From NCBI GenBank assembly GCA_003058525.1, contig QBVD01000035.1, positions 1 through 64,000 of the forward strand: a stretch of DNA of 64,000 bases, read 5' to 3'. The stretch comes from a gamma proteobacterium symbiont of Ctena orbiculata. GTDB taxonomy: Bacteria; Pseudomonadota; Gammaproteobacteria; Chromatiales; Chromatiaceae. Position numbers and translations under genes: made by a program. Below the pieces are notes generated by a model. It was given only the letters and a program-made list of their open reading frames with translations. It was not told the DNA's origin and did not search any database. Shown one piece after another: positions 35,983 through 45,761 of this stretch (its first letter is position 1; every line of letters begins with the position of its first letter).

Positions 35983-36831
35983 ATGTCAAATGAAAAAAGT
36001 GTACTCATAACCGGCTGTTCCAGTGGTATCGGACATTGCGTCGCGGCTGGACTGAAAAACCGCGGTTATCGTGTCTTTGCCAGTGCCCGCAAAGAGCAGG
36101 ATGTGGCCGATTTGCAGCGACAGGGATTCGAATCACTCCAGCTCGATCTCGATGACAGCAGTTCCATCGATCAGGCCGTGGATCAGGTGTTAAAAAGAAC
36201 CGACGGACATCTCTATGGCCTCTTCAACAATGGCGCATACGGTCAGCCGGGAGCGGTTGAGGATCTGAGCCGCGAGGCGTTGCGGCGACAATTTGAAACC
36301 AATCTGTTCGGCTGGCATGAGCTGACCTGCCGGATCATACCCACAATGCGCAGACAGGGAGAGGGGCGAATCATTCAGAACAGTTCCATTCTGGGTTTTA
36401 TCACTCTGCCCTATCGTGGGGCCTACGTAGCCAGTAAATATGCCCTGGAGGGATTGAGCGACACGCTGCGCTTGGAGCTTGTGGGAAGCGGTATTCACGT
36501 CTCACTGATCGAACCGGGACCGATCGAAAGCAAATTTCGGGAAAATGCCCATAGGATGTTTCAAAAACATATCGACAGCCTCCATTCAGTCCATCGGCAG
36601 TACTACCAGTCCTTGATAAATCGTCTCGAAAAACAAGGACCTGCCGCTCCCTTTACCTTACCGGCGGAAGCGGTGCTGAAAAAGGTCATCCATGCCCTGG
36701 AAAGCAGCAGGCCCAAACCGCGCTATCACGTCACCTTTCCTACCCATCTGTTCGCACTACTACGGCGACTGCTCAGCAGTCGCGCCTTGGATCGCACCCT
36801 TCTCAGGGTCGGGGGGAGCGGCAGACGCTGA
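35983..36831 (+). CDS. Short-chain dehydrogenase/reductase
   Basis: A 282-residue SDR enzyme. The NAD(P)-binding TGCSSGIGHCVAAGL and the catalytic YVASKYALEG (Y-x3-K) are intact, with NSSILGFITLPYRGAYV upstream supplying Ser. The ATG at 35983 is chosen because the SDR fold begins there, but no clear ribosome-binding site precedes it. An ATG 66 bases upstream is less likely. The substrate is unknown; the C-terminal half resembles classical SDRs of the retinol/steroid-dehydrogenase-like group. It stands alone on the plus strand. Confidence 0.86.
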   Translation: MSNEKSVLITGCSSGIGHCVAAGLKNRGYRVFASARKEQDVADLQRQGFESLQLDLDDSSSIDQAVDQVLKRTDGHLYGLFNNGAYGQPGAVEDLSREALRRQFETNLFGWHELTCRIIPTMRRQGEGRIIQNSSILGFITLPYRGAYVASKYALEGLSDTLRLELVGSGIHVSLIEPGPIESKFRENAHRMFQKHIDSLHSVHRQYYQSLINRLEKQGPAAPFTLPAEAVLKKVIHALESSRPKPRYHVTFPTHLFALLRRLLSSRALDRTLLRVGGSGRR

Positions 36832-36921
36832 TAAGGCCATCAAAGATTCCAGGTTGAAGCGGGAAGCCTTTGTGTGACATCATCCTTGCCCCTTATCTAA
36901 CCTTGTTGGCCTGCATGAATT

Positions 36922-37560
36922 ATGTCGAGTGAGAGCCCAACCCCCATTGAGATCAATTTGCACCAAAAATCCCGCCTCCTGGTCCTGCGCTTTTCCGATG
37001 GAATGAGTTTTGAGCTGCCCTGCGAGTATCTGCGTGTCTTCTCCACAGCGGCGGAGGTCAAAGCAAGTGACGCACCCGTCATAGGAAAGGAGTCGGTCAA
37101 CATTACAAAAATCGAGCCTCAGGGCCAGTATGCGATTCGCCTTATCTTCGATGACGGACACGATACCGGGATCTACTCTTGGGAAACGCTCTATCAGTTG
37201 GGTGTCAAGCAAGAGAAAAACTGGAACAACTATCTCAAAACGTTAGAAACCATCGGCTACACACGCCAGGAAAACGGTCAGGGAGAACGCAAGATCAAGC
37301 TCTACTATTTCTCCTGGTTGGCTAATAAAACGGGTAGAGAGAGTGAAGAACTGGTATTGCCGCCTTCAGTGACAACCATTTCTGAGCTACTGAAATTACT
37401 CAGAAACCGTCGGCATCAGGTCGCTCAAGTCTTCGATGAATCGCTTTTGAGACCTACCATCAACAAGCAGTTTGCCGAGTTTTTCAGCCGCCTTGAAGAT
37501 GGCGACGAGGTTGCATTGATACCCAATCGTCCGACACCACCCGCAACACCCGATCTGTAG
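36922..37560 (+). CDS. DUF971 domain fused to a MoaD/ThiS-like beta-grasp domain
   Basis: Residues 1 to about 115 match DUF971 (IEINLHQKSRLLVLRFSDGM, FELPCEYLRVFS, YAIRLIFDDGHDTGIYSWE, LYQLG), the domain also found at the N-terminus of gamma-butyrobetaine hydroxylase. Residues 125 to about 200 look like MoaD/ThiS: KIKLYYFSWLANKTGRESEE, VTTISELLKLLR, RPTINKQFAEF, EDGDEVALIPN. The sulfur-carrier proteins end in GG; this one ends PNRPTPPATPDL with no diglycine, so adenylation and thiocarboxylation at the C-terminus appear impossible. Function unknown. It is a lone plus-strand gene. Confidence 0.8.
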   Translation: MSSESPTPIEINLHQKSRLLVLRFSDGMSFELPCEYLRVFSTAAEVKASDAPVIGKESVNITKIEPQGQYAIRLIFDDGHDTGIYSWETLYQLGVKQEKNWNNYLKTLETIGYTRQENGQGERKIKLYYFSWLANKTGRESEELVLPPSVTTISELLKLLRNRRHQVAQVFDESLLRPTINKQFAEFFSRLEDGDEVALIPNRPTPPATPDL

Positions 37561-37680
37561 GGCCTGTCAACACCAACCCGATCGGTGCTGTGGTAACTGA
37601 ACAGACGCCGATCAAGCTGCGAGAAGAGCGGTTTGGTGATTCAAAATGAGCGACGAGCAACACCGAGTGGCGCTTTTCAG

Positions 37681-37788
37681 GCGTACCCCAAGGGCACTTC
37701 CTTCGGGGCGCACCCCAAGGGCACTTCCTTCGGGGCGCACCCCAAGGGCACTTCCTTCGGGGCGCACCCCAAGGGCACTTCCTTCGGG
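37681..37788. repeat. Four tandem copies of a 27-bp repeat
   Basis: Units start at 37681, 37708, 37735 and 37762 and differ at one position (T for C in the first). Each carries CCCCAAGGGCACTTCCTTCG followed by GGG, which can fold into a small GC-rich stem-loop. The period is a multiple of three, so open frames run through it on the plus strand, but they have no ribosome-binding site or known relative. It lies between the convergent DUF971 and gspC genes. Confidence 0.85.
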
Positions 37789-37864
37789 GCGTATTCCGTG
37801 GGGGCTAGTGAAGCAATGGATTCCTGGCGCAATCCAGCCGGTGAAATACAGGTTTAAAGTGGAT

Positions 37865-38818
37865 TCAGTTTAGATCGAAATTGAGTGTTTGCGGCTTTCC
37901 GTTGCGCACGATTTCCACCTGAATGTTCTTCACACCCTTCAGTTTTTCAATCAGTTTCATCGCCTCCTTGTCATTTGACAAGGTAATGCCGTTCACCGAG
38001 GTCACCAGATCCGAGGGCCGCACTCCCAACTGGTTATAGAGTTCACGATTCTTTTGCGGCAAAATTCGATATCCCTTCATGCCTTCCCTGGACTTTACAG
38101 GCACGAAACGAACAAATTCAAAAATCTTCAACGGCTCATTGCGCAACAGATCACTATACTTCTTCAGATTTTTGCTTGTGCTGTTGGTTGCCGCTCCCGG
38201 CCCGAATCCCGTTTGTGATGAGCGGCTTTTGGCCCTAGTGCTACCCCGGGTACTTGTTGTGGTTCTTGGCTTCGATACCTTGGGAAATCGTAACACTTCC
38301 GACTGCCCATTCCTCAACAACACCACCCGATCTTCGAAGACTGCCTGTAATGTAACTCCCGACATGACTGCATTGCCGACTTTATAGTATTTTTGCACGT
38401 TGCCCGATGTTCCGATGATGGCCTCTCCCTTTTCAGCTTCATCAGCCACAAATACCCCATGCAGCGTCAAATTGAGTCGGGTTTCCGGTGCCTTGGTATC
38501 GATTTTCTTTACTGTTTTGGCAGCTCCTGCAACACCAAACAGGTGTAGTTTAGCCACACTGTCGAGCTGATTGGAGGTCGTCTTCCGCTGGGTGTTCGGC
38601 GTGGATTTAACGCCTTGTGGTTGCATCTTCTGTTGAATCTCGGGTGCAGGTATCAGGCTCCATGTGAGATCCGCGGCTCGCCAACTGATCAGTAAAACCA
38701 GTATCAGCGCCACAGCCACCGGCAGTTGCTTGGTGAGCAGCTTCTCCAGCCATTTGGGGGCTGTCTTTTCCGACATCCAGTCGTTGAAATAGCTTTGAGC
38801 CTGTGTTGCGATGTTCAT
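37865..38818 (-). CDS. gspC: Type II secretion protein GspC
   Basis: The 317-residue protein has a membrane anchor at about residues 33-50, an HR (homology region) domain (LHLFGVAGAAK, LNLTLHGVFV, GEAIIGTSGNVQKYYKVGNA), a basic Ser/Thr-rich linker, and a C-terminal PDZ-like domain (YRILPQKNRELYNQLGVRPS, DLVTSVNGITLSN). GspC normally connects the type II secretion inner-membrane platform to the secretin. No other gsp gene is adjacent, so it is a detached member. Confidence 0.88.
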   Translation of the reverse strand: MNIATQAQSYFNDWMSEKTAPKWLEKLLTKQLPVAVALILVLLISWRAADLTWSLIPAPEIQQKMQPQGVKSTPNTQRKTTSNQLDSVAKLHLFGVAGAAKTVKKIDTKAPETRLNLTLHGVFVADEAEKGEAIIGTSGNVQKYYKVGNAVMSGVTLQAVFEDRVVLLRNGQSEVLRFPKVSKPRTTTSTRGSTRAKSRSSQTGFGPGAATNSTSKNLKKYSDLLRNEPLKIFEFVRFVPVKSREGMKGYRILPQKNRELYNQLGVRPSDLVTSVNGITLSNDKEAMKLIEKLKGVKNIQVEIVRNGKPQTLNFDLN

Positions 38819-38838
38819 CGATCTCCCCGTATACCCGT

Positions 38839-39417
38839 TTATTCCTTACTTTCCGGATATCGCATCAGCTTTGGGTTAAGTTTGAATGCTGTTTTTATCT
38901 TAGCAAGCATTTTTTCAGCCAGTCTGTGATCCACCTCCGGCCCGACGCGAATACGGTAGTGGAGCTTACCGTTCAACCTGACCTTTTCCATCTGCGCCGG
39001 CAGATCTGCCTTACGTAGGCGTTTGACCAGATTTTCAGCATTTTTCTCATTCGTAAGACTGGCAACCTGGATCATCCATGCAGTCGGTGATGGTCTATTT
39101 GATGTATCCCCGGTTGCTTTGACCGGCTTCGATACAGACGGCTTAGCTTCCTTGGTGACAGTCGGCGCCGGTTTGGAAATCTTCTGTGGTTCGGGTTTCG
39201 TTATTGCAGGCACCGGCTGTGGTTCAGCCGCCTTTGGCTGCTGAATCCTCTTTTCCGGTTTGGATTTATTGAGCGCCGGTTTGACCGGAATGGTGTAATC
39301 TGAGTCGGTACGCCTTTCAACAGGCTCTTCAATAAGCATCGGCACGAATATCACGACCAATGCAACTAGCACCGCGCCTCCCAATAATCGCTGTTTGAGT
39401 CTCTCCTCCAATCCCAT
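38839..39417 (-). CDS. dedD: DedD-like SPOR-domain protein
   Basis: This protein of about 192 residues has one N-terminal membrane helix (LLGGAVLVALVVIFVPMLI), a Pro/Lys-rich linker and a C-terminal SPOR domain (TAWMIQVASLTNEKNAENLV, YRIRVGPEVDHRLAEKML). SPOR proteins bind denuded peptidoglycan at the septum. It follows folC in the usual order. An upstream GTG is possible but the ATG at 39417 gives the better fit. Confidence 0.88.
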   Translation of the reverse strand: MGLEERLKQRLLGGAVLVALVVIFVPMLIEEPVERRTDSDYTIPVKPALNKSKPEKRIQQPKAAEPQPVPAITKPEPQKISKPAPTVTKEAKPSVSKPVKATGDTSNRPSPTAWMIQVASLTNEKNAENLVKRLRKADLPAQMEKVRLNGKLHYRIRVGPEVDHRLAEKMLAKIKTAFKLNPKLMRYPESKE

Positions 39418-39519
39418 ATTCACTATTCCAGCTTACGATTCAGTGACAAGTCGAACATGCTCCAATAATTCAGTCCTTGCCTGTTCAGGCAAGTATATCA
39501 GCTCAACTCCGGATAACCC

Positions 39520-40788
39520 TCATGACAAATTCAAATTGTGCATAGCCTCTCCCACAATCAGGAAGGACCCGAAGATCAGAATCAAATCCTGCGGTTCCGC
39601 CCGATTTCCACAGGCCTGGTAAGCCTCGGAGAAGGTGTGATGACAGCTGATCGATTGTTTCACCCCCTCCTGCCTCAGGTTGTCGGCAAGCTGATCTGCC
39701 GTGCGACCGCGCCAGCCATTCAAGTCAAGCAGGTGCCAACTCGCCAGATGCGGCCCTATCAATTGGACTGCATCGGCCGCATTCTTGTCCTGCAACATCC
39801 CGAACAACGCATGGATACGCCCCTGCCAATTCAACTGATCCAAGGCATCGCGCAAGGCTTCCAATGATTGCCTGTTATGGGCGACATCCAATAGTAATGC
39901 GGGTGTAGCCGGTATGAAATGCAATCGCCCCGCCAGCCTGACATCACGCAATCCCTCGGCTATGAAATTCCCATGCAGAGGAAAACGGTCCTGCAGCAGA
40001 TGACACACCATCACAACCGCACTGGCATTCAGAAGCTGCTTGCTACCTGTCAAACCCGGTTCCGGGAGTTCCAACTCCGCACCGTTCGGACCCGACCAAA
40101 GCCACCCGCTACCGCATGTCTGATGCTTGAAATCCTTACCAAACTGGTAGATATCCGCTTCTAATTGATCTGCGTGATCGAGTACCGACCGCGGCATGAC
40201 CGGATCTGCCAAAACCACAGCCTTATGACCGCGTATTATACCCGCCTTCTCCCTGCCGATTGATTCAACATCATTACCGAGCCAATCGGTATGGTCCAGA
40301 TCGATGGTAGTGATCAGGGCAACATCGGCGTCGATGATATTCACCGCATCGAGACGACCGCCAAGCCCAACCTCCAGGATCACCAGATCCGGCTTCTCCG
40401 AAGCGAAACAGATCAGTGCCGCCAACGTAGCGAATTCGAAATAGCTCAGACTTATCTGCTCCCTTGCCTGATCAATCATCTCGAAGGCACGGCATAGCTG
40501 CTGATCGGAAACCGGCTTACCATTCAGGCGAATGCGTTCGTTGTAGCGGATGAGATGCGGCGAGGTGAAGCTGCCGATATGGATACCTGCCCGGAGGTAA
40601 ATCGATTCAAGCATGGCTACACAAGAGCCTTTGCCATTGGTACCGGCTACCGTTACCACCTGGGCCTGGAATGCAACCGGTTGCAGTCGCTGCCAAACGG
40701 TCTTAACCCGCTGCAAACCCAGGTCGATCTCTCTCGGATGCAGCTTTGCCTGCCAGTCAAGCCATTGATCCAAGGTTTCAAAACGCAC
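39520..40788 (-). CDS. folC: Bifunctional folylpolyglutamate/dihydrofolate synthase
   Basis: A 422-residue Mur-ligase-like enzyme that adds glutamate to folates. The ATP-binding VVTVAGTNGKGSCVAMLESI, the substrate-binding RIRLNGKPVSDQQL, and DVALITTIDLDHTDWLGNDV with the REKAGIIRG lysine are all visible. The C-terminal domain starts near LLLDVAHNRQSLEAL. Standard position between accD and the SPOR protein. Confidence 0.95.
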   Translation of the reverse strand: MRFETLDQWLDWQAKLHPREIDLGLQRVKTVWQRLQPVAFQAQVVTVAGTNGKGSCVAMLESIYLRAGIHIGSFTSPHLIRYNERIRLNGKPVSDQQLCRAFEMIDQAREQISLSYFEFATLAALICFASEKPDLVILEVGLGGRLDAVNIIDADVALITTIDLDHTDWLGNDVESIGREKAGIIRGHKAVVLADPVMPRSVLDHADQLEADIYQFGKDFKHQTCGSGWLWSGPNGAELELPEPGLTGSKQLLNASAVVMVCHLLQDRFPLHGNFIAEGLRDVRLAGRLHFIPATPALLLDVAHNRQSLEALRDALDQLNWQGRIHALFGMLQDKNAADAVQLIGPHLASWHLLDLNGWRGRTADQLADNLRQEGVKQSISCHHTFSEAYQACGNRAEPQDLILIFGSFLIVGEAMHNLNLS

Positions 40789-40942
40789 CGTTGAGACTCC
40801 AACGACCCATATCGCAAACCTTCGACCAGGCTACAATAAATCTATATTTATGATTTACAATCAATAACTTAAATCAGGAAAAAATCATAATTGGGGGAAA
40901 TCCCCTGACGCTCTGTTGCAATAACCCTCAGGCCAACAACCA

Positions 40943-41803
40943 TCAGGCCCTGGGCTTACTCAGCAAGATACTGAGCAAGTCAGCAATTCGGTCTCGCATA
41001 TCCCGGCGGTCGATGATCATATCGATGGCGCCATGATCGAGTAGAAATTCACTGCGCTGAAAACCTTCAGGGAGCTTTTCGCGCACTGTCTGTTCAATAA
41101 CCCGGGGGCCTGCGAAACCGATCAAGGCATTCGGCTCCGCCACATTGATGTCACCCAGCATCGCCAGGCTGGCCGATACACCACCCATGGTGGGATCGGT
41201 CATCACCGAGATAAAGGGCAGACCGCGCTTTTGCAGCCGCTCGAGTGCGGCGCTTGTCTTGGCCATCTGCATCAAAGAGAAGAGTGATTCCTGCATCCGC
41301 GCACCGCCACTGGCTGAAAAACAGACCAGAGGTGTGTGCCTCTCCAACGCCATGTTGACAGCACGCACGAAGCGTTCACCCACGACCGAACCCATCGAGC
41401 CCCCCATAAAGCTGAACTCGAAAGCGGCAACAACCAAGTCTATACCCTTCAATTGGCCACGCATGGCCACCAAGGCCTCTTTCTCACCCGAACCCTTTTG
41501 TGCCTGGCTGAGACGTTCTTTGTACTTTTTGCTGTCCTTGAATTTCAAGGGATCCACCGACTCCAGATTCGCGCCTATCTCCTCCTGGGGTTCCGGATCG
41601 AGAAAGGTCTCAAGACGACGCCTGGCGCCAATCCTGTTGTGATGGTTGCATTTAGGACAGACGTCGAGATTCCGTTCCATCTCAGCCCGGTAGAGAATAG
41701 CGCTGCACCCCGGACATTTGGCCCATAGTCCCTCCGGTACCGCACGTTTGTGTCCGGCATCCGTACGGATGCGGCTAGGCATCAGTTTTTCAAACCAACT
41801 CAT
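40943..41803 (-). CDS. accD: Acetyl-CoA carboxylase carboxyltransferase subunit beta
   Basis: The 286-residue subunit carries an N-terminal zinc finger ([20 protein letters not shown], then PKCNHH) and a crotonase-like carboxyltransferase fold with [19 protein letters not shown] and [15 protein letters not shown]. It transfers the carboxyl group from biotin to acetyl-CoA together with AccA. It sits between trpA and folC as in most gammaproteobacteria. Confidence 0.96.
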   Translation of the reverse strand: MSWFEKLMPSRIRTDAGHKRAVPEGLWAKCPGCSAILYRAEMERNLDVCPKCNHHNRIGARRRLETFLDPEPQEEIGANLESVDPLKFKDSKKYKERLSQAQKGSGEKEALVAMRGQLKGIDLVVAAFEFSFMGGSMGSVVGERFVRAVNMALERHTPLVCFSASGGARMQESLFSLMQMAKTSAALERLQKRGLPFISVMTDPTMGGVSASLAMLGDINVAEPNALIGFAGPRVIEQTVREKLPEGFQRSEFLLDHGAIDMIIDRRDMRDRIADLLSILLSKPRA

Positions 41804-41876
41804 AAAATGTACGACCCTTGTTATCTCGTCATCGCCACTGGATCCATAGATCCAGTTGGTATATATCTCAGCGTAA

Positions 41877-42686
41877 TCAGTTTGCCTGGTCCATTGCCAA
41901 TCTCATGGATGAGAGGACTTCCCGCAAAGATGCACCGATCTTCTCCGGTTCGTCCGCCAGGGCTTCCACACGTGAAACCAGTGCACTGCCGACCACTACG
42001 GCATCAGCGAGCGCAGAAACGGCTGCAGCGGTTTGCGCATCCTTGATGCCGAATCCGACCCCCACCGGCAGATCGCTTGCGGCACGAATCTCAGCCAGTT
42101 TCTCATCCAGGGACTGCAGATCCAAATGACTGGCGCCTGTTACCCCTTTCACGGAGACATAGTAGACGAAGCCTCCAGCCAAGTCACAGATCCGTTGAAT
42201 ACGTTCAGGCGTACTGGTAGGCGCCACGAGATAGATCTGATCGATCGATTTTGCCTGCAATAGCTGCTGCAGATCCCCACCCTCCTCAGGCGGAATATCG
42301 ACCACCAGTATACCATCCACACCGGCCCCTGCCGCCTGTGTGGCGAATTGCTCATATCCCATTGTTTCAATGGGATTGAGATAGCCCATCAATATCACCG
42401 GTGTTTCAGCATCGAGCTGCCTGAACTGGGCAACCATCTCCAATACATCACGCAGACTGACATGGTATTCCAATGCGCGTTCACTGGCCCTCTGGATCAC
42501 CGGACCATCAGCCATCGGGTCGGAAAATGGTACCCCCAACTCGATCAGGTCCGCACCAGCGGATACCAGATCGTGCATCAGATCAACAGTTATCTCCGGG
42601 ATCGGATCACCGGCGGTGATGAAAGGAATCAGCGCTTTTCTGCCCTCCGTCTTGAGCTGCGCAAACTTCTTACCGATCTGGCTCAT
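41877..42686 (-). CDS. trpA: Tryptophan synthase alpha chain
   Basis: The 269-residue TIM barrel cleaves indole-glycerol phosphate. The catalytic Glu and Asp lie in [17 protein letters not shown], and the loops [13 protein letters not shown] and [14 protein letters not shown] match phosphate binding. The start ATG overlaps the trpB stop by four bases. Confidence 0.96.
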   Translation of the reverse strand: MSQIGKKFAQLKTEGRKALIPFITAGDPIPEITVDLMHDLVSAGADLIELGVPFSDPMADGPVIQRASERALEYHVSLRDVLEMVAQFRQLDAETPVILMGYLNPIETMGYEQFATQAAGAGVDGILVVDIPPEEGGDLQQLLQAKSIDQIYLVAPTSTPERIQRICDLAGGFVYYVSVKGVTGASHLDLQSLDEKLAEIRAASDLPVGVGFGIKDAQTAAAVSALADAVVVGSALVSRVEALADEPEKIGASLREVLSSMRLAMDQAN

Positions 42687-43897
42687 AACTGGATCCCCTC
42701 TAGCGCCGCTACAGTATGCATGTCCTTGTCACCCCTGCCCGAGAGGTTGACCAGGATAATCTGGTCCGGACTCATGGTAGTGGCAAGCTTTGCCGCATAG
42801 GCAAGGGCGTGGCTCGACTCGAGTGCAGGAATGATGCCTTCGATCCTGGTCAGATCATGAAATGCCGCAAGGGCCTGGTCGTCGGTCACAGCGACATAGT
42901 TGGCGCGGCCGCTATCCTTCAGCCACGCATGCTCCGGACCAACTCCCGGATAATCAAGGCCGGCGGATATGGAATGGGTTTCTATAATCTGTCCATCCTT
43001 GTCCTCCATCAGGTAGGTGCGATTGCCATGCAACACACCAGGTTGTCCGGCACAGAGCGGTGCAGCGTGCTGACCTGTTTCCAAACCGTTTCCGGCGGCC
43101 TCGACGCCATAGATGGCGATCTCTTTGTCATCCAGATAGGGGTAGAAAAGCCCGATCGCATTTGATCCTCCACCGACACAAGCGACCAGCGCATCCGGCT
43201 GCCGACCTGCCTGGCGTTCCATCTGGGTGCGTGCCTCTCTGCCGATAACCGCCTGGAAATCGCGTACCATCGCCGGATAGGGGTGTGGCCCGGCAACCGT
43301 ACCGATGATATAAAAGGTGTTATCCACATTGGTCACCCAATCTCGCATGGCCTCATTGAGCGCGTCCTTGAGGGTTCTGGAACCCGATTCAACCGCCCTC
43401 ACCTCTGCACCCAGCAGGCGCATGCGATAGACGTTCGCCTCCTGCCGCGCAATATCTACAGCCCCCATATAGACAACGCACTCCAAACCAAGCCTGGCAG
43501 CCACTGTGGCGCTGGCCACACCATGTTGACCCGCACCCGTCTCCGCGATGATCCGGGCCTTACCCATATGCCTGGCAAGCAGCGCCTGTCCCACCGTGTT
43601 ATTGACCTTGTGGGCACCGGTATGGTTAAGGTCTTCTCGCTTCAGGTAGATCTGAGCGCCACCCAACTTTTCACTCCAGCGCTTGGCATGATAGATGGGG
43701 GACGGACGGCCGACATAGTGAGCAAGATCCTGATCCAGCTCCTCGAGAAACTCCGGGTCATTCATAAAACGATGGTAGGCTTGACGTAACTCTTCAAGCG
43801 GCGCCATCAGGGTTTCCGAGACAAAGAGCCCACCATATGGACCAAAATGCCCCTTATGATCGGGTAGGGACCCAATGATTTTCTCAGTTGTCTCCAC
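42683..43897 (-). CDS. trpB: Tryptophan synthase beta chain
   Basis: About 404 residues when started at the GTG at 43897, with GGGAG six bases before it; this start lies inside the end of trpF (14-base overlap) and gives the usual length. PLP lysine is in [20 protein letters not shown] and the phosphate loop is [12 protein letters not shown]. It condenses indole with serine. A longer reading to 43966 would overlap trpF by 83 bases. Confidence 0.96.
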   Translation of the reverse strand: METTEKIIGSLPDHKGHFGPYGGLFVSETLMAPLEELRQAYHRFMNDPEFLEELDQDLAHYVGRPSPIYHAKRWSEKLGGAQIYLKREDLNHTGAHKVNNTVGQALLARHMGKARIIAETGAGQHGVASATVAARLGLECVVYMGAVDIARQEANVYRMRLLGAEVRAVESGSRTLKDALNEAMRDWVTNVDNTFYIIGTVAGPHPYPAMVRDFQAVIGREARTQMERQAGRQPDALVACVGGGSNAIGLFYPYLDDKEIAIYGVEAAGNGLETGQHAAPLCAGQPGVLHGNRTYLMEDKDGQIIETHSISAGLDYPGVGPEHAWLKDSGRANYVAVTDDQALAAFHDLTRIEGIIPALESSHALAYAAKLATTMSPDQIILVNLSGRGDKDMHTVAALEGIQL

Positions 43898-44507
43898 GCT
43901 TAACTCCCGCAATAAATGCCTCAATTTTCGCCGCGTCTTTAATACCCTTTGAGCGTTCGACACCACCGCTCACATCCACCGCATAGGGATGCACCTGCTT
44001 AATGGCCTGAGCCACATTTTGCGGATCGAGACCACCTGCAAGGATTATCCTCGAAGCCAGGGCTGCAGGTATTCGACCCCAATCGAAACACTCGCCGGTT
44101 CCTCCGGGAACACCCGCCTTGTAGCTGTCCAGCAACAGCCCTGCCGCTCTGCCGTAAGTCCGCGCAATCTCGGCTAGATCAATCCCCTCGCGCATACGGA
44201 TCGCTTTGATCCACGGCCTGGCATATCGACTGCACTCATGCGCCGACTCGTCACCATGAAATTGCAACAAATCGATTTGAACTTCATGTATATATCTTTC
44301 AATCGTATCCCGATCCTGATCGACAAACAGACCAACTACCGTGACGAAGGGTGGCAGGCTTTCCACAATGGTCTTGGCCTGCTGTAGTGAAACGGCACGC
44401 GGGCTGGCAGGGTAGAATACCAATCCTATGGCATCAGCGCCCAACCGAACAGCATCGGCAGCGTCTTCAACCCTGGTAATGCCGCAAATTTTGATACGTG
44501 TTCTCAT
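43884..44507 (-). CDS. trpF: Phosphoribosylanthranilate isomerase
   Basis: A 207-residue TIM barrel with [48 protein letters not shown] and [14 protein letters not shown]. Third step of tryptophan synthesis after anthranilate. Ends inside the first codons of trpB. Placement between truA and trpB is conserved. Confidence 0.95.
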   Translation of the reverse strand: MRTRIKICGITRVEDAADAVRLGADAIGLVFYPASPRAVSLQQAKTIVESLPPFVTVVGLFVDQDRDTIERYIHEVQIDLLQFHGDESAHECSRYARPWIKAIRMREGIDLAEIARTYGRAAGLLLDSYKAGVPGGTGECFDWGRIPAALASRIILAGGLDPQNVAQAIKQVHPYAVDVSGGVERSKGIKDAAKIEAFIAGVKRGDN

Positions 44508-44552
44508 AAACTGCTGAAAGATACATGATGCATCACCCTGAGGCTAGTGTAG

Positions 44553-44580
44553 TGTTGACAGGTTCTAGGGCCTGTTAACA
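44553..44580. repeat. Short hairpin motif containing CTAGGGCCTGTTAACA
   Basis: TGTTGACAGG (44553-44562) and CCTGTTAACA (44571-44580) form a 10-bp stem with one G-T wobble around an 8-base loop. Related runs of TAGGGCCT(G)(T/C)AAC lie at 37558 and 57334-57351, and in shorter form at the aroC stop and near 20930. It lies in the gap between truA and trpF and could also act as a terminator-like structure. Confidence 0.45.
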
Positions 44581-45363
44581 CTAATCCAGGCAAAAACCAG
44601 ATCCGGGCGGATCAGGGATCGCAAATGCCTGCGGATAGTCGACCTTCGTCAGATAGAGCCCTTGTGGCGGCGCTGTGACCCCACCCAGCGTACGATCACG
44701 CAACTCCAATACATCCTGAGTCCACGACACATCCTGCTCGCCTTTTCCGATAGCAATCAAAACACCGGCGATATTGCGCACCATATGATGTAAAAAGGCA
44801 TTGGCATAAACCTCGATTGAGATAAACTCGCCAAGCCGTTCGACCTGCAGTCGGTGAACTGTCCTGACCGGATGTTTGGCTTGACACCCCATCGCCCGGT
44901 ATGAAGAGAAGTCGTGGGTACCGACCAGTGCCTGTGCCGCCCGCTGCATGCGTGACTCATCCAGGGGTCGGTGAATCCAAACCGCCCGATCACGCCACTG
45001 GGCAGAACGAAAGCGCCGATTCAGGATCAGGTAACGGTAACGCCTGGCAACAGCGGAAAAGCGTGCGTGAAACGCTGCCGGGACCTGTTTGGCCCAACCG
45101 ATGCTGATATCCAACGGCAGATTGGCATTGCTTCCCAACACCCAGGAGCGATCGGATCTTTCGGCATCGGTCTCAAAATGGACCACTTGCCCCGTGGCAT
45201 GCACACCACTGTCTGTCCGGCCGGCACAGTGAACTGTCACCTCATGATCAGCCACCCTGGAGAGTGCCTGTTGTAACAACTCCTGTACACTCCGAACATC
45301 TCCCTGGTACTGCCAGCCGTGAAATGCACTGCCATCGTATTCCACACCCAGCGCTATCTTCAT
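44581..45363 (-). CDS. truA: tRNA pseudouridine(38-40) synthase TruA
   Basis: About 260 residues from the ATG at 45363; the track of 36 bases above it has no ribosome-binding site and adds a poor N-terminus. The catalytic Asp is in CAGRTDSGVHATGQV, and RRYRYLILNRR, FSSYRAMGCQAKHPVR and FLHHMVRNIAG are conserved. Converts uridines 38-40 in several tRNAs. The fimV-truA-trpF order is usual. Confidence 0.95.
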   Translation of the reverse strand: MKIALGVEYDGSAFHGWQYQGDVRSVQELLQQALSRVADHEVTVHCAGRTDSGVHATGQVVHFETDAERSDRSWVLGSNANLPLDISIGWAKQVPAAFHARFSAVARRYRYLILNRRFRSAQWRDRAVWIHRPLDESRMQRAAQALVGTHDFSSYRAMGCQAKHPVRTVHRLQVERLGEFISIEVYANAFLHHMVRNIAGVLIAIGKGEQDVSWTQDVLELRDRTLGGVTAPPQGLYLTKVDYPQAFAIPDPPGSGFCLD

Positions 45364-45463
45364 CACATACCCTGATTTAAATAAGGCTCTTCGCCACATA
45401 AAGTTGCTTTAGTGAGTAAACAACCAATCAAATTATTTTAATTAAAAAAACCTTGATCATGCT

Positions 45464-45660
45464 GCGAATGAACGCCAATCACCGCAAACTATCGCAAATA
45501 ACAGGACATTGTTAGTGGTGATCGCATAAATAATTCCATCTAATTTCCGCTGTAAGAAACCTTCATAGGATTTCAAAGTTCATAGCATTTGGATTACAAA
45601 TCACTGACTGATTTTAAACAATTCGCGTTTATTGGCGGTGACTAGCGTTCATTTGCGGCT
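45464..45660. repeat. Inverted pair of dispersed repeats between truA and fimV
   Basis: One arm runs from about 45464 (GCGAATGAACGCCAATCACC) to 45503; the other, at about 45620-45659, is its near reverse complement (ends GCGTTCATTTGCGG). The arms are about 120 bases apart. The sequence also resembles the copy at 20221-20246. The intervening DNA is AT-rich and has no gene. An element of the MITE or REP type is possible. Confidence 0.6.
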
Positions 45661-45707
45661 AATTCTTTACTCTTTAATTTAGCTTTTTTTAATCTAGGGT
45701 AAGAGCA

Positions 45708-45736
45708 ATAAAAAAGGGCGCACCAGAAGTGCGCCC
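45708..45736 (-). terminator. Rho-independent terminator of fimV
   Basis: On the minus strand GGGCGCAC-TTCTG-GTGCGCCC forms an 8-bp GC-rich perfect stem followed directly by TTTTTTATT. It lies 26 bases past the fimV stop, so it is a strong classical terminator. Confidence 0.9.
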
Positions 45737-45761
45737 CTTACGAGATTTGAAAGTCTCTGAC

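Noticed and set aside
37681-37788. CRISPR array
   Set aside because: Units are contiguous with no unique spacers, and no cas gene is nearby.
37633-37873. Plus-strand frames running through the 27-bp repeats
   Set aside because: Openness is a consequence of the repeat period; no ribosome-binding site or relatives.
40789-40942. Small palindrome GGGGAAATCCCC upstream of folC
   Set aside because: Too short to call as a terminator or operator.
42683-43966. Long reading of trpB from 43966
   Set aside because: It would overlap trpF by 83 bases; a GTG with a good ribosome-binding site gives the normal length.
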